From assembly GCA_031279415.1 (NCBI GenBank), contig JAITIP010000036.1:22413-86412 (forward strand): a stretch of 64,000 nucleotides of DNA. Direction: 5' to 3'. The notes below the pieces were generated by a model. The model searched no databases and had not been told where the DNA came from. It saw only the letters and a list, made by a program, of their open reading frames with translations. Numbering within the stretch: the stretch's first letter is position 1; the number at the start of each line of letters is the position of its first letter. Source of the DNA: Candidatus Endomicrobium procryptotermitis. Its GTDB lineage: Bacteria; Elusimicrobiota; Endomicrobiia; Endomicrobiales; Endomicrobiaceae. Shown one piece after another: positions 27,046 through 38,337 of the stretch. The position numbers and the translations under genes were made by a program.

Positions 27046-27245
27046 TTTTTTGGCAGGTCTTCTGGCTTGGGAATAATAAATGCCGTACAAAACTCAAACA
27101 TTTAATCTACTTGCCGCGCCTTCCCACCCACAACCGAATTGGGCAGTGGCTAAATCTGCGGCTTTTGTTTTCCCCTTACAGCATCGGGAATGCTTCCGAT
27201 TTTCACGGAATTTCCTATTAGGTTACGCAATAAAACCCTGCGAAA
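27046..27245 (-). promoter_or_regulatory. cobalamin riboswitch (long class I-like) in the nrdD leader
   Basis: On the minus strand: AGGAAATTCCGTGAAAATCG, GATGCTGTAAGGGG, GCCGCAG...GCCACTG, a long peripheral arm with GGGAAGGCGCGGC, and the B12 box AAGCCAGAAGACCTGCC (27052-27068). This is the classic RF00174 order. A GCCTG/CAGGC hairpin and a TTAAG/CTTAA stem-loop with a GC-rich loop follow (about 26996-27045), then the terminator. The long form with peripheral extensions is typical of adenosylcobalamin-sensing aptamers. Confidence 0.9.
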
Positions 27246-27300
27246 CACCAAAAAAGCAAAAATCTATATATTGTGTTTTAAAATCTAGATGACACAACTA

Positions 27301-27329
27301 ATGCTATATTATTAAAATAAAAATGTCAA
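27301..27329 (-). promoter_or_regulatory. sigma-70-type promoter of the nrdD operon
   Basis: Minus strand TTGACA (27324-27329), 17-nt spacer, TAGCAT (27301-27306). Start near 27294, leaving a leader of about 385 nt that contains the riboswitch. Confidence 0.7.
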
Positions 27330-27487
27330 TTACTTGTAATATCACACAAGCACTTTGAGCGACCTTCTGTGCGCCATCTTGTAAAATTTACTGCAATATG
27401 CATTTGATATTTTTCATGTTTTTGGTGGCAGTCAAGTTTCTATTTATTGATTTCTAATTAAATTTTTGATAAAAAACACTAAGTGAA

Positions 27488-30400
27488 ATGAGTGTAACGT
27501 TTTTGTCAGGTATTTCGGGATCTGCTAAAGCCCATTTTTTGTTTAAATGCTTATCTGAAAGGTATGTCCAAAATTCGGATTTGCGCGCTTTTTTATTTGT
27601 CAAAGACGATGAACTTGACTCTTTTTACGATGATTTGAACGTTTTTTTCCAAAAAGATTATAAAGAATTTCCCATCATACTCTTTCCTTCCGATGATGCT
27701 CAGCAGAGAACTTTTGCCATTGATAAAATACAAAATCTTAAGAGTTTCATTATATGTGCCGGAGACATATCATATAACCTTCCTGTTGCCGCTCCCGGAG
27801 ATGACAGAGGAATAGTTTTTAAACATGGACAGAAACATAAATTTGAGGAATTGATTTGTTCGATTGTCAGTTTAGGCTATACAAGAACGAGTTTTGTCGA
27901 AGACCGTTTGCAATTTTCCATAAGAGGTGACATAATAGACATTTGGCCTGCGGCAAATATCTACCCCGTCAGAATTCTTTTTGAATACGATACTATTGAG
28001 GCTTTAAGAATTTTTGACCCAGCAAGCCAGCTTTCAAATACTTTTATCGACAAAATAAAAGTATTGCCGCTCAATCTGCAAAATGATACCGCTTTAATTA
28101 AAGATTATTTTGACGATAAATCCATGCTTTATTTCGATTACACAGTGGAAAAGGAAGAGGAGTTGGTTTCTAAAAAATATGAACTTTTTGTAAATGCACC
28201 ATTAAATAAAAAATCCGAATATCAAGGTTATAAAAGTTTTACTGGTTTTCATGGAGACATAAAATTTTTCATAAATTCGCTTGAAAATTTTGCACGTAAC
28301 AGCGTAAACATAAAGATATACTGCGCTAATGATGGAGAAAGGGAAAGAATTCATGACCTTTTTTATGAAAACGGCTGGAAATACGAAGTGCCTGAATTTT
28401 TGTATGGAAATTTGTCACAGGGATTTTATCTTGAAAAAGAAAACTTTGCATGCCTGTCCAGCCGCGAAATGTTATATAAAAAGAAACCCATAAGTTTTCC
28501 GAAAGTTCAGGGAGGAAGGAGACTTGAAGGAATATGGGAAATTTCTGCTGGAGATTATGTCGTGCACGAAAAATATGGTATTGGCCGCTATATCGGGTTG
28601 AAAACGATTTCACGCGAAGATAAAACGTCGGAATATCTGTGCATAGAGTACAGAAAAGGCGACAAACTTTACGTTCCTCCCGAAGAAATTAAAACCGTAA
28701 AAAAATATATAGGCGTCGAAGGTGTAAAACCGAAACTTTATTCTATGGATACGGGTGCATGGGAAAGAATAAAGTCGCGCGCCAGGGAAGCGGCGGCAGA
28801 GTTCGCAAAAGAGCTTTTGAAACTTTACACGGAAAGAAGCAAAGTTAAAAGGCAGCCTTTAAGCCGCGAAACAACTTGGGAGAAAGAATTGGAAGACGCT
28901 TTTCCATATGAAGAAACTCCTGACCAGCTTAAAGCCATCGAAGATGTAAAAAGTGATTTTTTAAAACCTTATCCAATGGAAAGACTGATATGCGGTGATG
29001 TCGGTTATGGTAAAACTGAGATTGCCGTAAGAGCGACATTCAAAATCGTGCAGGATGGCATGCAGGCGGCAGTTCTTGTACCTACTACGGTTTTGGCGCA
29101 GCAGCATTTCAACACTTTCTATAACAGGCTTTCTCCTTTCCCGACAAAAATTGTGGTGTTAAGCCGCTTTCAGAGCAAAGCGCAGCAGAAAAAAACTGTC
29201 GAAGAAATTGCTCAGGGAAGAGTCGATATAGTTATCGGTACGCACAGACTTCTTCAAAAAGACATTAAATTTAAAAATCTCGGAATGCTGATTGTCGATG
29301 AAGAGCATAGATTTGGAGTAAAACAAAAAGAAAAGATAAAATCTATAAAGAAAAATATAGATATGCTGATGTTGAGCGCCACACCTATCCCACGCACATT
29401 GTCTTCCTCGCTTTCAGGGTTCAGGGATTTGTCGCTTATTGAAACGCCTCCTTTTGGAAGGCTTCCGATAGAAACTTCTCTTTCGGAATATGACGAAAAT
29501 ATGATAAAAACGATAATCGGCGCCGAACTTTCAAGAAACGGGCAGGTTTTTTATGTTTACAATAAAGTTGAAACGATTCTTGCTAAAGCTTCAGAGATTA
29601 AAAGACTTGTCCCAGACATCAAACTCGGAGTTATACACGGACAGATGAAGACTGCGGATATCGAAGAAATAATGTGGAGATTTACAAATGCCGAGCTTGA
29701 CGTTTTGCTTGCGACGACTATTATTGAGTCCGGTTTGGACATTCCTTCAGTAAACACGATGATAGTCGAAGAAGCTGAAAATTTCGGTTTGTCCCAGCTT
29801 TACCAACTGCGCGGCAGAATTGGCAGAGATAAAAGAAAAGCATATTGCTATCTTTTTTATAAAGACAAACATTTAAGCGATGAAGCGGTTAAAAGGCTTG
29901 AAGCGATGAAAGAGTTCAGCGAACTAGGGTCAGGCTTCAGGCTTGCACTTAAAGATCTGGAAATAAGAGGTGCAGGCGGGATACTCAGTGCTAATCAGCA
30001 TGGATTTGTCAGGGATATAGGCTACGATATGTTTGCAAAGCTCCTTGAAGAAGAAGGCAAAAAAATAAAAGGCAAAACAGTTGAACGAGAAAAAGATCTC
30101 GTATGTGAAATAGATTTACAAATTTCAGCTTTGATACCCGACATTTATATAGAAAATGACGATATAAGAATTTTATTTTACAGAAAACTTTCCAATGCAA
30201 AGAAAGCCGAAGACATAGAAAATGTTAAAAACGAACTGACAGACCGTTTCGGGAAGATTCCACAGGAAACACAGAAACTTTTTGAAATCGCGCGCATAAG
30301 GCTCAAAGCGGAAAAATTGAAAATTGAAAGAATATCGGAAGACAATAAATATATATATGTGTTATTTTCACAAAACGCTGATTTTTCTAATGCAGATATT

Positions 30401-30553
30401 AAAAAATTTATAAACGATTATTCGGATATGATTGAATTTATAATGGGGAAACATTATGCGTTTAAATTGAAAAAAGAAAAAATAAATGGCACTATTGTAG
30501 ACTTTATAAAAACTTTTCTTCAAAAATTGGAGGTATTGTATATAAAAGTCTAA
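27488..30553 (+). CDS. mfd: transcription-repair coupling factor
   Basis: 1021 aa, somewhat shorter than the E. coli protein (1148). Removes RNA polymerase stalled at DNA damage and recruits UvrA. The N-terminal third is the UvrB-like region. The RNA-polymerase interaction domain begins near residue 354 (GDYVVHEKYGIGRYIGLKTI). The translocase follows: Walker A GDVGYGKTE near 502, DEEHRFG near 603, SATPIPRTL, and motif VI region QLRGRIGRDKRKAYCY. A TRCF C-terminal domain is present (from about 880). Likely monocistronic; 125 nt separate it from the guaB start. Confidence 0.96.
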   Translation: MSVTFLSGISGSAKAHFLFKCLSERYVQNSDLRAFLFVKDDELDSFYDDLNVFFQKDYKEFPIILFPSDDAQQRTFAIDKIQNLKSFIICAGDISYNLPVAAPGDDRGIVFKHGQKHKFEELICSIVSLGYTRTSFVEDRLQFSIRGDIIDIWPAANIYPVRILFEYDTIEALRIFDPASQLSNTFIDKIKVLPLNLQNDTALIKDYFDDKSMLYFDYTVEKEEELVSKKYELFVNAPLNKKSEYQGYKSFTGFHGDIKFFINSLENFARNSVNIKIYCANDGERERIHDLFYENGWKYEVPEFLYGNLSQGFYLEKENFACLSSREMLYKKKPISFPKVQGGRRLEGIWEISAGDYVVHEKYGIGRYIGLKTISREDKTSEYLCIEYRKGDKLYVPPEEIKTVKKYIGVEGVKPKLYSMDTGAWERIKSRAREAAAEFAKELLKLYTERSKVKRQPLSRETTWEKELEDAFPYEETPDQLKAIEDVKSDFLKPYPMERLICGDVGYGKTEIAVRATFKIVQDGMQAAVLVPTTVLAQQHFNTFYNRLSPFPTKIVVLSRFQSKAQQKKTVEEIAQGRVDIVIGTHRLLQKDIKFKNLGMLIVDEEHRFGVKQKEKIKSIKKNIDMLMLSATPIPRTLSSSLSGFRDLSLIETPPFGRLPIETSLSEYDENMIKTIIGAELSRNGQVFYVYNKVETILAKASEIKRLVPDIKLGVIHGQMKTADIEEIMWRFTNAELDVLLATTIIESGLDIPSVNTMIVEEAENFGLSQLYQLRGRIGRDKRKAYCYLFYKDKHLSDEAVKRLEAMKEFSELGSGFRLALKDLEIRGAGGILSANQHGFVRDIGYDMFAKLLEEEGKKIKGKTVEREKDLVCEIDLQISALIPDIYIENDDIRILFYRKLSNAKKAEDIENVKNELTDRFGKIPQETQKLFEIARIRLKAEKLKIERISEDNKYIYVLFSQNADFSNADIKKFINDYSDMIEFIMGKHYAFKLKKEKINGTIVDFIKTFLQKLEVLYIKV

Positions 30554-30628
30554 TGGGGCAATAGAAAAAACACTTATATATTATAAATTTTATTATAACT
30601 GATTTTTAATGCCGCCGCAGGAGAGCAT

Positions 30629-32142
<1,514 letters not shown>

Positions 32143-32530
32143 TTACAGAAGTCGGGAAGTTGGACAACAACAGCAGCTGGGTAATGACCGCAGTAGCTGC
32201 AAAAGGATACAGGCTTTTGACGATATGACATATTGGCGAAAGCAGAAACCGAGTAGTCGAACAAAGGAAAATGGTAACAGCAAATCTTGTAATGCAGTTT
32301 GTACCATAATATCTTAATACAGTCCGCAAGCGGCTAATATGGATTAAGAACATATCTGTCCACAAAAAATATTTTTCTCCCGTATGTCAACAACTCACAC
32401 GAAGCTGCAGTGCTGACAGTCGGCATATTAAAATATTACTTTGCATTTCTGGATTGCCGCCCCCAATATACCGTTATCCAGCTTTCCCACTTCTGCATTT
32501 TTACTAAAATTCTTTTTTTAAAGGATTAAA
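32143..32530. other. intergenic region, possibly eroded coding sequence
   Basis: About 390 nt between guaB and the AEC transporter. Short readable pieces on the plus strand (NNSSWVMTAVAAKGYRLLT at about 32161-32220) are broken by stops and have no recognised family. An AAAGGA site for the next gene lies at the end. Confidence 0.35.
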
Positions 32531-33460
32531 ATGATTGAAAATTTAATAGCGTTTTTTTTAATTATGGGCAGCGGTATTTTTTTTCAATGGAAAAAACCCG
32601 GAAACATAAATCCAGATTTGGCAAGACACACAATCAATACTATCGTTATAAGATTTTTTCTGCCAACTTTATGTTTCAGAGTTATCGCCACTGCCGACAT
32701 GGACATCAATACTATTCTTTTGCCTGTTTCGGCAATTCTTACAATATCGCTTTCGCTTATTTTTTCTTTTATCGTTTTTGGAATCATAGAGAAATTCATA
32801 TCTTTAAATAAAAAGGATAAAATTGTTTTGATACTTGCGGCGACTTTTGGAAACGTTACATTTTTAGGACTTCCACTTTTAACCGGACTTTACGGCAGCG
32901 GCGTTTCGCAATATGTTTTTTTATATGATTTAATGGCGACCATGCCGTTGTTATGGTTTGTAGGTGCTTCGCTTGCTTGTTCTTATGGAAAAGGACAAAA
33001 ACTTTCAATTAAAGACAGCGTGAAAATACTTGCACAGCTTCCGCCGATATGGGCATTAATATTGGGTTTTGTGGTAAATTTTTGCGGGATAACTCTTCCC
33101 GGTTTTTTACTTAAAACTTTAGAACTCATGTCGATGCCCATAGTGTCCCTTATGATTTTCAGCGTTGGGCTTGCACTTACTATTCCAAAAATAAAAGAAA
33201 CCGTAATAGTTCTTCCTGCGGTTGTCATAAAATTGTGTATTTCTCCACTGATTGCTTATTCTGCGGCCATGATTTTGGGAATGAAAAATCTGGCTTTCAA
33301 ATCAACGACTATGGAAGCCGCAATGCCTACAATGGTTTTAACTTTAGTTATAGCTTCGCAGTATAAACTTAGTCACAAACTTGCTGCACTTGCTATAGTG
33401 CTGACAACAGCAGCAGGATTTATAACAATGCCGATAATATCTCTTTTACTGGAGAAATAA
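32531..33460 (+). CDS. AEC-family membrane transporter (auxin efflux carrier type)
   Basis: 309 aa with about ten hydrophobic helices in two halves joined by a loop near residues 155-170. The family pattern is visible: an early FFLIMGSGIFFQWKK, a central FGNVTFLGLPLLTGLYG, and in the second half MSMPIVSLMIFSVGLAL and EAAMPTMVLTLVIASQY. Bacterial members move small organic acids such as malate or malonate; the substrate here is unknown. The ribosome site AAGGA is 6 nt before ATG. No linked metabolic gene. Confidence 0.85.
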   Translation: MIENLIAFFLIMGSGIFFQWKKPGNINPDLARHTINTIVIRFFLPTLCFRVIATADMDINTILLPVSAILTISLSLIFSFIVFGIIEKFISLNKKDKIVLILAATFGNVTFLGLPLLTGLYGSGVSQYVFLYDLMATMPLLWFVGASLACSYGKGQKLSIKDSVKILAQLPPIWALILGFVVNFCGITLPGFLLKTLELMSMPIVSLMIFSVGLALTIPKIKETVIVLPAVVIKLCISPLIAYSAAMILGMKNLAFKSTTMEAAMPTMVLTLVIASQYKLSHKLAALAIVLTTAAGFITMPIISLLLEK

Positions 33461-33579
33461 TAATTTTATGCACAGCAAACTGGTGCAATATAAGTTGAAA
33501 AGAGTTTTTTCAACTCGGATTTCCGCTTTTGCGGGACAAACTTATAATGTTTGTAAATTAAAAATATAAAAGAGGATTT

Positions 33580-35247
33580 GTGTTTTTACCTACCACAAAA
33601 GAAGAAATGAACCGAATCGGCTGGGATAAGGCCGACATAATTTTAGTGTCCGGAGATACTTATATAGACAGCCCTTTTATAGGTACTGCCGTTATTGGAA
33701 ATTATCTTGTTTCCAAAGGGCTTAGAGTTGCGATTATTGCACAGCCAGACATTAATAATAATGATATTGCCCGTCTCGGAGAACCAGCTCTTTATTGGGG
33801 TGTATCGGCTGGCGCAATGGATTCTTTCATTTCAAATTATACGGCTCTTAACAAGTTCAGAAACGATGACGATTTAACACCTGGAGGCATAAATAATAAG
33901 CGTCCTGACAGAGCATGCATGGCATATACAAACCTTATAAGGAAACATTTTAAAAATACAAAACCTATAGTTCTCGGCGGAGTTGAAGCAAGCCTTAGGA
34001 GAATTGTCCATTATGATTTTAAAGACAATGCTTTGAGGCGGTCAATACTATTTGACGCAAAAGCCGATATAATTTCATACGGTATGGGTGAAAAGTCCAA
34101 TCTTGAGCTCGCCAGAGCTTTAAGAGATGGAGAAGAATGGAGAGATATAAAAGGGCTATGTTATATTTCAAAAGAAAAAAAAGAAGATTCTTTAGAGCTT
34201 CCGTCATTTGAAGAATGCAGAGATAATAAAGACAAATTTTTTGAAATGTTTTCAACTTTTTATAAAAATTCTTGCAACAGAAATGAAAAAACAATATCGC
34301 AAAAACACGGCGGCAGATACATCATACACAATGGCAGTCAGTCAGTTCTTACGACGGAAGAGTTGGATGCTGTATATGATTTAGATTATACAAGAGAAGT
34401 TCACCCTTTCTATGCTAAAATGGGAAAAGTAAAAGCTCAGGAGACCATAAAATTTTCAATAACAACGCACAGAGGCTGTATCGGAGAATGCAATTTTTGT
34501 TCTATAGCAGTGCATCAGGGAAAAGAAGTGGTATCAAGAAGCGAAGAATCGGTTGTTAAAGAAGCCGAAAAAATAACTAAACTTAAAGATTTTAAAGGTT
34601 ATATCACAGATTTAGGCGGACCGACAGCAAATATGTTTGCCATAAAATGTTCGTTAAACTCAAATGCGGGAAGATGCGAAAGTAAACGCTGCTTATTTCC
34701 GTCACAATGTGCAAATCTCATTTACGGACACAATAAACAAATGCTGCTGCTGAAAAAAGTGAGCATGCTTGAAGGAGTAAAAAAGGTTTTTGTTTCTTCA
34801 GGAATAAGATATGACATTATATGCGGCGATGCAGAAAACGGTCAAGATTATCTTGACCGTATCACGGAAAATCATATATCGGGACAGATGAAGATAGCTC
34901 CAGAACATTGTGATGATAAGATTTTATCTCTCATGGGCAAACCTTCGTCAAATAAACTTAAATACTTTATCGAAATGTTTAAAAGAAGTAACAGTAAAAA
35001 TCTGTTTCTCACATACTATTTTATTGCAGCATATCCAGGCTGCGGTGAAAAAGAAATGATATATCTTCAAAATTATATAGGAAAAAATTTAAAAATTCAT
35101 CCGCAGCAAGTACAAATATTTACCCCGGCACCTTCAACGAATGCGGCAATGATGTACTATTGTGAAAAGGATTTATCTGGCGGCAAGGTTTTTGTCGAAA
35201 AAGACAGAAACGGCAAGCAGCGGCAAAAGAGAATTATCTGCGGATAG
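33580..35247 (+). CDS. YgiQ-type radical SAM protein
   Basis: 555 aa from a GTG start with AGGA 4 nt upstream. N-terminal B12-binding-like Rossmann region (about 1-200) with GDTYIDSPFIGTAVIGNYL and VLGGVEASLRRIVHYDF, then the radical SAM domain with C300-x3-C304-x2-C307 (CIGECNFC) and downstream Cys residues (RCESKRCLFPSQC). The tail FTPAPSTNAAMMYYCEKDL is typical. YgiQ proteins are conserved but their substrate is unknown. The length is a little shorter than E. coli YgiQ because the Pro-rich C-terminus is missing. Confidence 0.88.
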   Translation: MFLPTTKEEMNRIGWDKADIILVSGDTYIDSPFIGTAVIGNYLVSKGLRVAIIAQPDINNNDIARLGEPALYWGVSAGAMDSFISNYTALNKFRNDDDLTPGGINNKRPDRACMAYTNLIRKHFKNTKPIVLGGVEASLRRIVHYDFKDNALRRSILFDAKADIISYGMGEKSNLELARALRDGEEWRDIKGLCYISKEKKEDSLELPSFEECRDNKDKFFEMFSTFYKNSCNRNEKTISQKHGGRYIIHNGSQSVLTTEELDAVYDLDYTREVHPFYAKMGKVKAQETIKFSITTHRGCIGECNFCSIAVHQGKEVVSRSEESVVKEAEKITKLKDFKGYITDLGGPTANMFAIKCSLNSNAGRCESKRCLFPSQCANLIYGHNKQMLLLKKVSMLEGVKKVFVSSGIRYDIICGDAENGQDYLDRITENHISGQMKIAPEHCDDKILSLMGKPSSNKLKYFIEMFKRSNSKNLFLTYYFIAAYPGCGEKEMIYLQNYIGKNLKIHPQQVQIFTPAPSTNAAMMYYCEKDLSGGKVFVEKDRNGKQRQKRIICG

Positions 35248-35317
35248 TTTTTGGAAGCTGGGTCTCCTGGCTTCGTCGCTTTGGTGACCATTTAGACTAT
35301 AGCATTTTTACAAGTCT

Positions 35318-35395
35318 CTGTGTCTCAATATCAATTCAAGATGGACGATGAATATTCCAAAAAACTTTTAAAGAACTTTTAAATTTTCTTTAAAC
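35318..35395 (+). pseudogene. decayed second copy of the 3' end of the 17.6-kb remnant
   Basis: TCTCAATATCAATTCAAGAT onward matches the pseudogene tail at about 17920-17998 at most positions (CAATATCAATT, GATATTCC/AATATTCC, AAAGAACTTTTA, TTTTCTT, GATTAA), with a one-base deletion that shifts the frame. The encoded remnant would be QYQFKMDDEYSKK. Only the end of the gene survives. Confidence 0.55.
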
Positions 35396-35782
35396 AGCCG
35401 ATTAAATTCAACTACAATAAAACATAATAATTACCGCCGCTTTATTGTTTCATATTGTAAGGGCTGCACAAAAATATTTTGGTTTCTGCCAGTGGTCAAA
35501 GGGGCAGTAGACACAAAAGTTTGGTAATATTTCTTGAAAAATATATGATAACGTCAATGAACGGTGCATATTTTGGAAATAATGCAATTTCTATAGGCCA
35601 ACGCCGTTATTTGGACTCAAAAACAAAATTGTTAAATTTTATTTAAGAATAGTAATAGCATTGAAGTTCTTATTACAAATTACTAATTTACTATAATAAG
35701 ATTATGTTAAAACCCTGGTCAATTACTACCACTGTCCGCAAAACTGACCATAGCTATAAAGGAATTTTATATATTTATGGAG
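35396..35782. other. intergenic region without recognisable gene
   Basis: About 390 nt of AT-rich sequence between the decayed fragment and the small feo gene. No ORF, tRNA or terminator of note was found. Confidence 0.5.
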
Positions 35783-35929
35783 TTATTTTTCTTGTTTGCC
35801 ATTACAGCCGCAATCGCATTTGTTTTTATCTTCCGTTTTACAGCAGTCAGTGCCGCCTTTTTTGAAATGTCGTATCAAAAAAAATACTGCGACCACCACA
35901 ATTACAAGAATAATTATATTTTGCAGCAT
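35783..35929 (-). CDS. FeoB-associated Cys-rich small membrane protein
   Basis: 48 aa, with GAGGAGG upstream of ATG 35929. One membrane helix at about 4-19 (IIILVIVVVAVFFLI) is followed by a basic patch and a short cytoplasmic tail with five Cys residues (CC at 29-30; CDCGC at 38-42). Small proteins of this plan are often encoded directly after feoB. Here it starts 50 nt past the feoB stop on the same strand. They may handle Fe(II) at the transporter exit. The family's function is not proven. Confidence 0.8.
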   Translation of the reverse strand: MLQNIIILVIVVVAVFFLIRHFKKGGTDCCKTEDKNKCDCGCNGKQEK

Positions 35930-35979
35930 GCTGCCTCCTCAAAGACAAAAGTAAAAAGACTTCTTTTTTCTATTTACAG

Positions 35980-38070
35980 CTAAACTCCTATTTTTAAAAG
36001 AGTACCTATCTGAAAAACTAAAAACGCCGCAAGCCATGCAGCGATGGTATTGCCTATTACCAAAAGTGCAAGCCATTTATAATTTGAACCGGTTTCTTTG
36101 AAAAATACGATGACAGCTGTGATGCACGGAATGTATATAAGGCAGAATATCAAAAATACGATGCCTTTAAGCGGCGACCAGCCTTCATCAGATGCAAGTT
36201 TTTCTTTCAAAGGTTCGGCTTCTTCGGGGTCAACTTCTCCGAGAGAATATATCGTGCCCAATGTGCTTACAACCACTTCTTTTGCTGCAAGTCCGGCAAC
36301 TAAAGCTATCGCTCTGCTTCCGTCCATGCCAATAGGTTTTACTATAGGTTCCAAAGCGCTGCCGAGTCTTCCTAAAAAACTTTGTTCCATTTGACTAGCT
36401 GCCACTTCTTCTTGCGGCAAATCTGGATTTTCACTAGCCGTAGGATAAGTAAATCCTGCCCATATCAAAATTGATATAAATACGATGATAGTGCCGGCTT
36501 TTTTAATATAAAGCCAGCCTCTTTCCCACATTTTAAGCAATAGTCCCCTGATGGTAGGCATATGATATGGGGGAAGTTCCATGACAAAATGAGCGGGTTC
36601 ACCTTTAAGTACGGTTTTGCTTAATATCTTCGCTGCTATAAGAGCAATGCAGACACTTAACACATAAAATATAAACATGATGTTTGCCTGTTGACTTTCG
36701 GCAAAAAATGCCGCTATAAAAAGTGAAAATACCGGCAATTTCGCGCCGCATATCATAAATGAAACTGTAAACATTGTTATAAATCTGTCGCGTTTTGAAT
36801 CAAGCGTTCTGGTTGCCATGAAACCAGGAACCGCACAGCCGTTTGTTGAAATCATCATCGGCAAGAACGATTTTCCGTGCAACCCAAATTTGCTCATAAT
36901 TCTGTCCATTACGAAAGCCGCTCTTGCCATATAACCCGTATCTTCGAAAAAGGCGATTGCAAAAAACATGAACAGAACAAGAGGAAAAAAACCTAAAACT
37001 CCACCAACTCCTCCTATCATTCCATCTACCACTAAAGATTGAATGTTTCCTTCGGGAATTATGGCAGCAGCCATTCTACCACTCCATTCAAAAAAAGTTT
37101 CAAACCAGCCGACAACAGGGTAGGAAACTGTGAAAGTAAATTTGAAAATCAAATACATTACAAGTGCAAAAATCGGAAGGCCGAGAAACCTGTTTAAAAC
37201 AAATTTATCTATAACTGCCGTGACGTCCTTTTTATTTGACGTCAGCTCTTTGATCACTGTTTTTACTACGGAATTTGTGAAACCGTAACGATACTCGGCA
37301 ATTTTGGTTTCTACGGTTTCTCCGAAATGTTCTTCGATATGTTTTCTGCTTTTTTCATTTTGCGCAAGTATTGCCGCAGCATTTTTTGATACTAAAACTT
37401 TTTTAACCGCGGCTGAATCATTATCCAAAAGTTTTATTGAAAGCCAGTTTTTAGGAAGTTTTGAGAGTTCTTCATCTTTTAAAATCAGTGCTTCAAGATT
37501 ATCTGTTTCGGTTTTTATGTCGTCGCCGTAATCGACTTTTGCTTTTTTCTGCGATGCAAAATCGCCGTTTTCATGATTTTCGATAATTTTGTCAAGCAGA
37601 TTATTTATACCGGTTTTTTTATTTCCTATAGTTGAAACGACAGGTACTCCCAAAAGCGAGGAAAGTTCTTTTTCATCGGCTTTAAACCCTTTGCTTTCCA
37701 AAATATCAATCATGTTTAAAACCAAAAGAACTGGCGTGTCAAGTTCCGCAAGCTGCGTGAAAAGATAAAGGTTCCTGTCCATGTTCGAAGCATCAACTAT
37801 GTGGACTACGACATCCGGTTTATCTTTGATAACAAAATCTCTTGCGACTACTTCGTCTTCAGAATAAGCAGAAAGGCTGTAGGTTCCAGGCAAATCTACA
37901 AACGTTATTTCATAATCTTTATATTTTTTTATTCCTTCTTTTTTCTCTACGGTTACACCCGGATAATTTCCGACATGTTGGTTTGAACCGGTTAAAGCGT
38001 TAAAAATAGTACTTTTTCCACAGTTTGGGTTTCCCGCAAGTGCGACAATAATTTTTTTTCTATTACTCAT
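35980..38070 (-). CDS. feoB: ferrous iron transporter FeoB
   Basis: 696 aa. Inner-membrane Fe(II) importer with an N-terminal GTPase: GNPNCGKSTIFNALTG (13-28; P-loop), switch regions, DLPGTYSL (G3) and LNMID (G4). A helical GDI-like region and then the transmembrane part with two Gate motifs follow: MARAAFVMDRIMSKFGLHGK and MISTNGCAVPGFMATRTL for the first, and the C-terminal GMDGSRAIALVAGLAAKEVVVS for the second. Follows feoA1 by 20 nt. Part of feoA2 / feoA1 / feoB / Cys-rich protein, with a DtxR-type regulator upstream. Confidence 0.97.
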   Translation of the reverse strand: MSNRKKIIVALAGNPNCGKSTIFNALTGSNQHVGNYPGVTVEKKEGIKKYKDYEITFVDLPGTYSLSAYSEDEVVARDFVIKDKPDVVVHIVDASNMDRNLYLFTQLAELDTPVLLVLNMIDILESKGFKADEKELSSLLGVPVVSTIGNKKTGINNLLDKIIENHENGDFASQKKAKVDYGDDIKTETDNLEALILKDEELSKLPKNWLSIKLLDNDSAAVKKVLVSKNAAAILAQNEKSRKHIEEHFGETVETKIAEYRYGFTNSVVKTVIKELTSNKKDVTAVIDKFVLNRFLGLPIFALVMYLIFKFTFTVSYPVVGWFETFFEWSGRMAAAIIPEGNIQSLVVDGMIGGVGGVLGFFPLVLFMFFAIAFFEDTGYMARAAFVMDRIMSKFGLHGKSFLPMMISTNGCAVPGFMATRTLDSKRDRFITMFTVSFMICGAKLPVFSLFIAAFFAESQQANIMFIFYVLSVCIALIAAKILSKTVLKGEPAHFVMELPPYHMPTIRGLLLKMWERGWLYIKKAGTIIVFISILIWAGFTYPTASENPDLPQEEVAASQMEQSFLGRLGSALEPIVKPIGMDGSRAIALVAGLAAKEVVVSTLGTIYSLGEVDPEEAEPLKEKLASDEGWSPLKGIVFLIFCLIYIPCITAVIVFFKETGSNYKWLALLVIGNTIAAWLAAFLVFQIGTLLKIGV

Positions 38071-38090
38071 ATCTTTTCCTTAAAAAAGTA

Positions 38091-38330
38091 TTATATTTCA
38101 ACTTCTATTGCATCGGCTTCTTCTTTTCTAAGACTTAAAGAATAGCTTTTCACAATAACTTCCACAGGATCCCCCAGAGGTGCAAGTTTTTTCACCTTTA
38201 TTGTGCAGCCCGCCACGCAGCCCATATCCAAAAGTCTCTTTTTTAAAACGGTCCCGCTTTTAGAAGAAATGCTTTTAATTTTTCCTTCTTGCCCTACCTT
38301 TAAAACACTTAACTTCTTTACTTCTCCCAT
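38091..38330 (-). CDS. feoA: FeoA domain protein 1
   Basis: 79 aa from ATG 38330 (MGEVKKLSVLKVGQEGKI). SH3-like FeoA fold that binds and regulates FeoB: KKRLLDMGCVAGCTIKVKKL and the closing SYSLSLRKEEADAIEVEI are typical. The ribosome site is unusual: ten consecutive G residues (38338-38347 on the minus strand) 7 nt upstream. A TATATA lies just before this run (38351-38356), so the G run may also cover the transcript start. The frame is open upstream to 38363, but that start would precede the G run. Confidence 0.88.
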   Translation of the reverse strand: MGEVKKLSVLKVGQEGKIKSISSKSGTVLKKRLLDMGCVAGCTIKVKKLAPLGDPVEVIVKSYSLSLRKEEADAIEVEI

Positions 38331-38337
38331 GTAAAAT

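Noticed and set aside
33493..33515. Hairpin AGTTGAAAA/TTTTCAACT after the AEC transporter
   Set aside because: A 9-bp stem exists but no T run follows; called neither terminator nor regulator.
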